Shown: positions 60,017 to 64,000 of the stretch, in pieces
Layout of the letters: every line of letters begins with the position of its first letter
Numbering within the stretch: position 1 is the first letter of the stretch
NCBI GenBank assembly: GCA_009733775.1
Contig: WOGZ01000001.1
Span: forward strand, 62,001-126,000
DNA: 64,000 bases
Direction of reading: 5' to 3'
Source: Alectoria sarmentosa
Taxonomy: Eukaryota; Ascomycota; Lecanoromycetes; Lecanorales; Parmeliaceae
The notes under the pieces: model-generated
The model's input: only the letters and a program-made list of their open reading frames with translations
Told to the model about the DNA's origin: nothing
Database searches by the model: none
Position numbers and translations under genes: made by a program

Positions 60017-63000
60017 ATGGAGTCCGAGGAATTCCCCTTGAGACCTTGCAAGTCCTTACCACCTCCCTTCAGGGACCTTGATGCTCTGCAGAACCGAGCA
60101 AGTCAACATCTGGGGAACCCCTCCTCTGGTCAAAGCGACATGGGTCAAGGAGTCAGTAATCCCGCCAAAGAGATCGAGGGAAACTTCAAGGCACAGGAAG
60201 ATGTTATGGTCGTGCAACAAGGCAACATGTCGGTACCGTTGAAAGACAAGGGTAACGAGAGGGCAGCACTTGTTAGAAAGGAAGGCCCTCTGCAACTTCT
60301 CGATCTACCCTTGGACATACTGAAAGACATCTTTAAGGAGGTCAGTACCTGCTACAGGCCGACTTGGTAGACTATGCGCTAACAGCACCTCGAGGTCACA
60401 CACACAAGCGATTTGTGTAGTCTTGCCGCCTCGAATTCTGCCTTACATTCTGTCGCTACTCCTCTCATCTACAGCAGATTCGACATAGTTTGGCCAGAGA
60501 CCCACAACCTTACCGAGCCCCGTACTGGCGTCGATGCATTGACGTACGGGCTCGCTACGCTTGTGATGAGAGAAGACTTGTTCGACCATGACATGCTTTC
60601 CAACAGTCCTACTTGTGGAGCATCCTGCCAGAGATATGCATGTACACAGTGCGGCACTGTTAACCTCCTAAATCAAACGTCAAACATTCCCGTCAAACAT
60701 CGAAGATTACGTCGAGGCAACTACTTTTCCCAGTTCACCAAGAAATTTTCTCTTGGAAACGGCCCTGTCGATTGGGTCGCGGAGTATCTTGTGACAAAAG
60801 AAAGTGGGAAAATGCTGGGAACGCTGGTTGCATTGAGCGTTGCTCGAATGCCGAACTTGGTAGGGAGTTCCCAAGTTCCAAAATTCAGCGATAGCTCCGC
60901 TAACACAATATGACAATCAGGAGTCCTTCGTGTGGGATATGCCTACCGGAGTCCTGAGAGATATATGGACAGCTTTGTCCAGCCTGGGCGACTACCAGTC
61001 ACCCAAGTTGGAGAAGCTTTGGGTACGCTTACATGACAACAGAGAGTCTGAACTCACGCAAACAAACACAGCTCCGCAACCTGCTCAAGCCACACCTGGC
61101 CAGGCACCTGCATTACCACCCCCACAAGGGACATTATACCAAAACTTCGATTTTGGAGGTTCCCCAAAGTTAGTACTTGCAAAGAATCATCGGGAGGAGC
61201 CCAATTTTTCCATCATGCCTCCCCTACGCTCGTTGACGGTCCTGGATATCGACGAGTTAGCGTATTTAGAGGAACTGAGCGAACTTCTAGAGCGCTCACG
61301 GGACAAATTGCGCGAATTGCGCATCGGCTTTGCTCCCATTCTCTATAGTTCTTGCAACGACCGCGAACATCCACCCTTGAAATATGTAATCAAAGGCGGT
61401 CCACTACCATTACTTATGAGCAAAATATACGACTACTTGCTGCCCAAATATGATACTGAAACTGGACAATCGATGACACGTACAGATGATGCAACAAAAG
61501 GGGACCCAAACCCTCTAAACATGCCAGACACGTCGAATGAGCCGAACGAATTGAATCATGAGCTGCCTCCTGGTCGGCCAGAACCCAAAGTGCCTGGGTT
61601 GAACTTGGATGCTATTGACCCAGCATTGTTTGAGGAACGTGCATCACATGAAGGCCGAGAGATGCTGGGACCACAATCAGAACCAGAGAGAAGCCCACCC
61701 GGGATATTACAAGATCTAGTTGGGGGGCTTGAAACGAGCTCGAAACCACTAGATCACAGGTCGGTCACTCAAGGAGAATTGCAAGACATTGGTACGGTGG
61801 ACTCTACAGCTTCGCACGATTCTCTGGAGCCCACACGGAGATTGAAACTCGAGACACTTGAAATAGAAAAGGTCACTCTGCATATGGTCACATTGTATGA
61901 AACGATAGACTGGACAATTCTTACGAGCTTGACTTTACTGAATTGTGGAGGCACCGAGACTTTGTGGTCTTGCCTCCAGGAAAACTTCCCGCCTCGAAAG
62001 ACCTTGGTCGTTTCAATACCCATGCAATCCGCGAAAAAGCGTGAAACTCAACCCCGTCTCCGCCGCATGCCTTCTTCCGAAGCCTTATCAAAGACTTCGG
62101 AATACCCGCTCAGACTGAAAAGGATCCATACCAACCACGTATCGTCCGCTCTTATTTCGTTTCTTAAGCACGCGCTCGCTCCGGATAGCCTCGAATGGCT
62201 GTTCCTTCAAGACACCAGCATGTATGGATCGTCAGTGACCCTCGACGTAATTTATCGCGGTCCTCTACGTCGCCACCGTTCTAGCCTCACGAAGGTCATG
62301 ATCGACAGCGCCAGTCAAGGAAGCCGTACGCGCGGCGTAACTGCTAGAAAGTGGATGCTTACCCGTGAAGTACTCTCCTTCATAAGCAGTGGGAAAATGA
62401 GCCGACTCAGGGAGCTGGCGATGACTATTCAGTACAAAGACTGGCACTTCTTCCTGCAAAGACTACCTCAGATACCTCATCTTCGTTCGCTGTACGTACC
62501 CTACATCGCCGACCACCCCTACGGTGGATCGTTGAACGTAAAGGACTTCGCCATGAGCGCCATAGATGTTGTTGCTTTGAGGCCAGAGGTACGTACATGT
62601 GGGAACAGACCCTTCATATTTGTCAGCAAATTGAAGTCACATGCCGTTGAAACGACGTATTTCAATAGCGAAAGGATCTTTCTGCTCCCTAGATTTGTCC
62701 CGTTTCTGGCTTCTTTGCCTTTAGAGAGCAACGCTGACTTTGAATTCTGCATAGGTGGAGCTTTGCTATCTGGGTATAAGAGAGAAGTGCTTCGAGATTC
62801 TTGAAACGACAGATAGCAAGAAGTCAAAGGACGGAGCTACCACGGCCTCAGCAAATATCGGAGGTGGTGAAACTGACGACGACGATGACGACGACGCTGA
62901 GGTTCACCATGACCACAATGATGATGATGACGACAGCGAGGACGAAGACCCAGCGTCCATGACTCAAACAACACAGGCGCAGGGGATGGACTCGGATATC

Positions 63001-63129
63001 GATCCTATCACGGACGACGATGAGCCGGATCCCGCGAGCAATGCTACTAAGATCAAGCTGAAGCTGAGAGAAATCCTATTCTATGAAGATCGTATCTCCA
63101 TCTTCAAGGCAAGACATGGACGGCTTTAG
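60017..63129 (+). CDS. F-box domain protein with LRR-like repeats
   Basis: About 910 residues from four exons. Exon 1 (60017 to about 60340) starts MESEEFPLRPCKSLPPPFRD and ends with the F-box opening LLDLPLDILKDIFKE. A 45-nt intron leads to HLEVTHTSDLCSLAASNSAL (second half of the F-box). A third exon, after a short intron removing GTAGGG...AATCAG, joins NL-ESFVWDMPTGVLRDIWTA. It contains alternating leucine-rich helices (LRSLTVLDIDELAYLEELSE; LKLETLEIEKVTLHMVTLYE; SLTLLNCGGTETLWSCLQEN). A long intron (62589-62754) precedes VELCYLGIREKCFEILETTD. The C-terminus is highly acidic (Asp runs near 62870-62960) and ends ILFYEDRISIFKARHGRL. It probably serves as a substrate adaptor of an SCF ubiquitin ligase; the substrate is unknown. 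Confidence 0.85.
62589..62754 (+). repeat. Long intron, possible introner-like element (F-box gene)
   Basis: A 166-nt phase-0 intron (GTACGT...CTGCATAG). Its 3' end, GAGAGCAACGCTGACTTTGA followed by ATTCTGCATAG, lines up with the amidase intron-2 end (AAGAAGCAAAGCTGACCATG followed by ATTTCTACGTAG). The rest is too diverged to align by eye. Confidence 0.4.
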
Positions 63130-64000
63130 ATGTTTCCGGTTTGATCTCCTCCATCTTATGTTGTAGTACGCTATCTGGGGGAGAAGTTCTGGGATGGGTG
63201 TGATACCACCATACGAGGTGACAGCAGGGCGTCAAGAGTTGCTGAGATATTGGTGCTTCCGGAACACGGACGTCAGCAATGGCGCTTGGTTCGAAATCCC
63301 AACTAAAAAGCATAGAGGTCATGGGAAGATGACGTTTGGGCGATCTGTGCCTATGATACCTCTTTACTGGTCCTTTTCTTTTGATAATGCACAATAGCAG
63401 GCCTAATGTTAGCGGCATGGGTAGCGCGGAAGATGGTAGAAACCATTCAGATACGATGATTCAACACAAGTCCCATCAGTCTTGGCGCAGAGGGCTCGTG
63501 GCTCCGAGTGACTGAACGGGTCTTATACTATATTTCCCACCTTGTCCGATTCACAACCCACGAGCAATCTGGGGGCTTGATCAGTATCAAGCCCTGGTAT
63601 GTACCTAGAATTCCGATCTCGGCCTGTCCCTCGGCTCCATTTGCAGGGGAAGAACACGACGGACGAAACATTTGAGTAGGGACTGCGATTTTGATGCCCC
63701 CATATTCGTGCTTCCAAGATGCTTGGTCCTAACCATCTCAGGCCCCACATTGGAAGTAGTCTTCAAGATATAATGAGCAATCACAAGAGAAACGCAACCG
63801 AATTGGCTCAAAGTCCATTGTTATTACTGACAATTCCCAGCTCAATCCCGTCACCTATGTACAACCATCCCCATTTCCCGTCAACTCTCCAGATCTGACC
63901 TCTTCCAGCCGTTTAGATGTCGGCACAACGCGTTGTATACCGACGAGAATCGACCCACACCGCGCTGATCCTCCAAATTCCCAAAGATGTCTTGCCTCAG
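63130..64000. other. End of window, no gene recognised
   Basis: The 870 bp after the F-box gene stop hold its 3' UTR and possibly the start of another transcription unit. Open frames are under 110 codons without motifs. Confidence 0.4.

Overview
The window is nuclear DNA of a filamentous ascomycete (Pezizomycotina, most likely Dothideomycetes-like; the class is an inference). Genes are spaced about every 2-2.5 kb on both strands. Most introns are 47-80 nt with GTRNGY donors, CTRAC/TTGAC branch sites and CAG/TAG acceptors. The protein families are typical of moulds: Zn2Cys6 and C2H2 regulators, BTB, 2EXR and F-box proteins, an MFS sugar transporter, an amidase, and an RGG-tailed SmD1. No secondary-metabolite cluster, CRISPR array, viral gene or toxin gene was seen.

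Layout. 1-8.2 kb: Zn2Cys6 transcription factor (-), 2EXR/F-box-like protein (-), a dimeric alpha-beta-barrel gene broken by an in-frame stop (+), and a BTB protein (-). 8.7-17 kb: three-KH RNA-binding protein (-), coiled-coil kinetochore-like protein (+), prolyl-aminopeptidase-like hydrolase (-), CUE-Smr nuclease-like protein (+). 17-28.4 kb: calpain-type protease (-), CDK1/Cdc2 kinase (-), ALKBH1-like dioxygenase (+), amidase (+), conserved unknown protein (+). 28.8-35.4 kb: a 46-residue membrane protein (-) followed by a strong hairpin, a C2H2 protein (+), a long gene-poor stretch with duplicated hairpins, a 128-residue unknown protein (+) and tRNA-Leu(CAA). 36.6-46.4 kb: alpha/beta hydrolase without the canonical nucleophile (-), phosphoglycerate-mutase family (+), Ysc84/SH3 actin regulator (+), mitochondrial-type SDR (+), GTPBP1-like GTPase (-). 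47.4-54.3 kb: C2H2 zinc-finger protein (-), 3.1 kb without a recognisable gene, sugar transporter (-). 55-63.1 kb: Pkr1 (+), SmD1 (+), Mtq2 methyltransferase (-) divergent from SDH assembly factor Acn9/SDHAF3 (+), a foldback element, a small Cys-rich protein (+), and a large F-box protein (+).

The most striking signal cuts across the genes. At least six and perhaps eleven introns, all 144-170 nt long and clearly longer than the normal class, belong to two related repeat families found in unrelated genes. Two of them (BTB gene and calpain gene, 12 kb apart) are about 94% identical by eye. The best copies carry a short terminal inverted repeat (TTTTCGGAG near the donor, CTCCGAAA near the branch site) and always lie in the sense of the host gene. 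These are introner-like elements, that is, recently multiplying spliceosomal introns. Gene boundaries and splice sites were assigned by reading frame, splice consensus and remembered family motifs; no database search was run.
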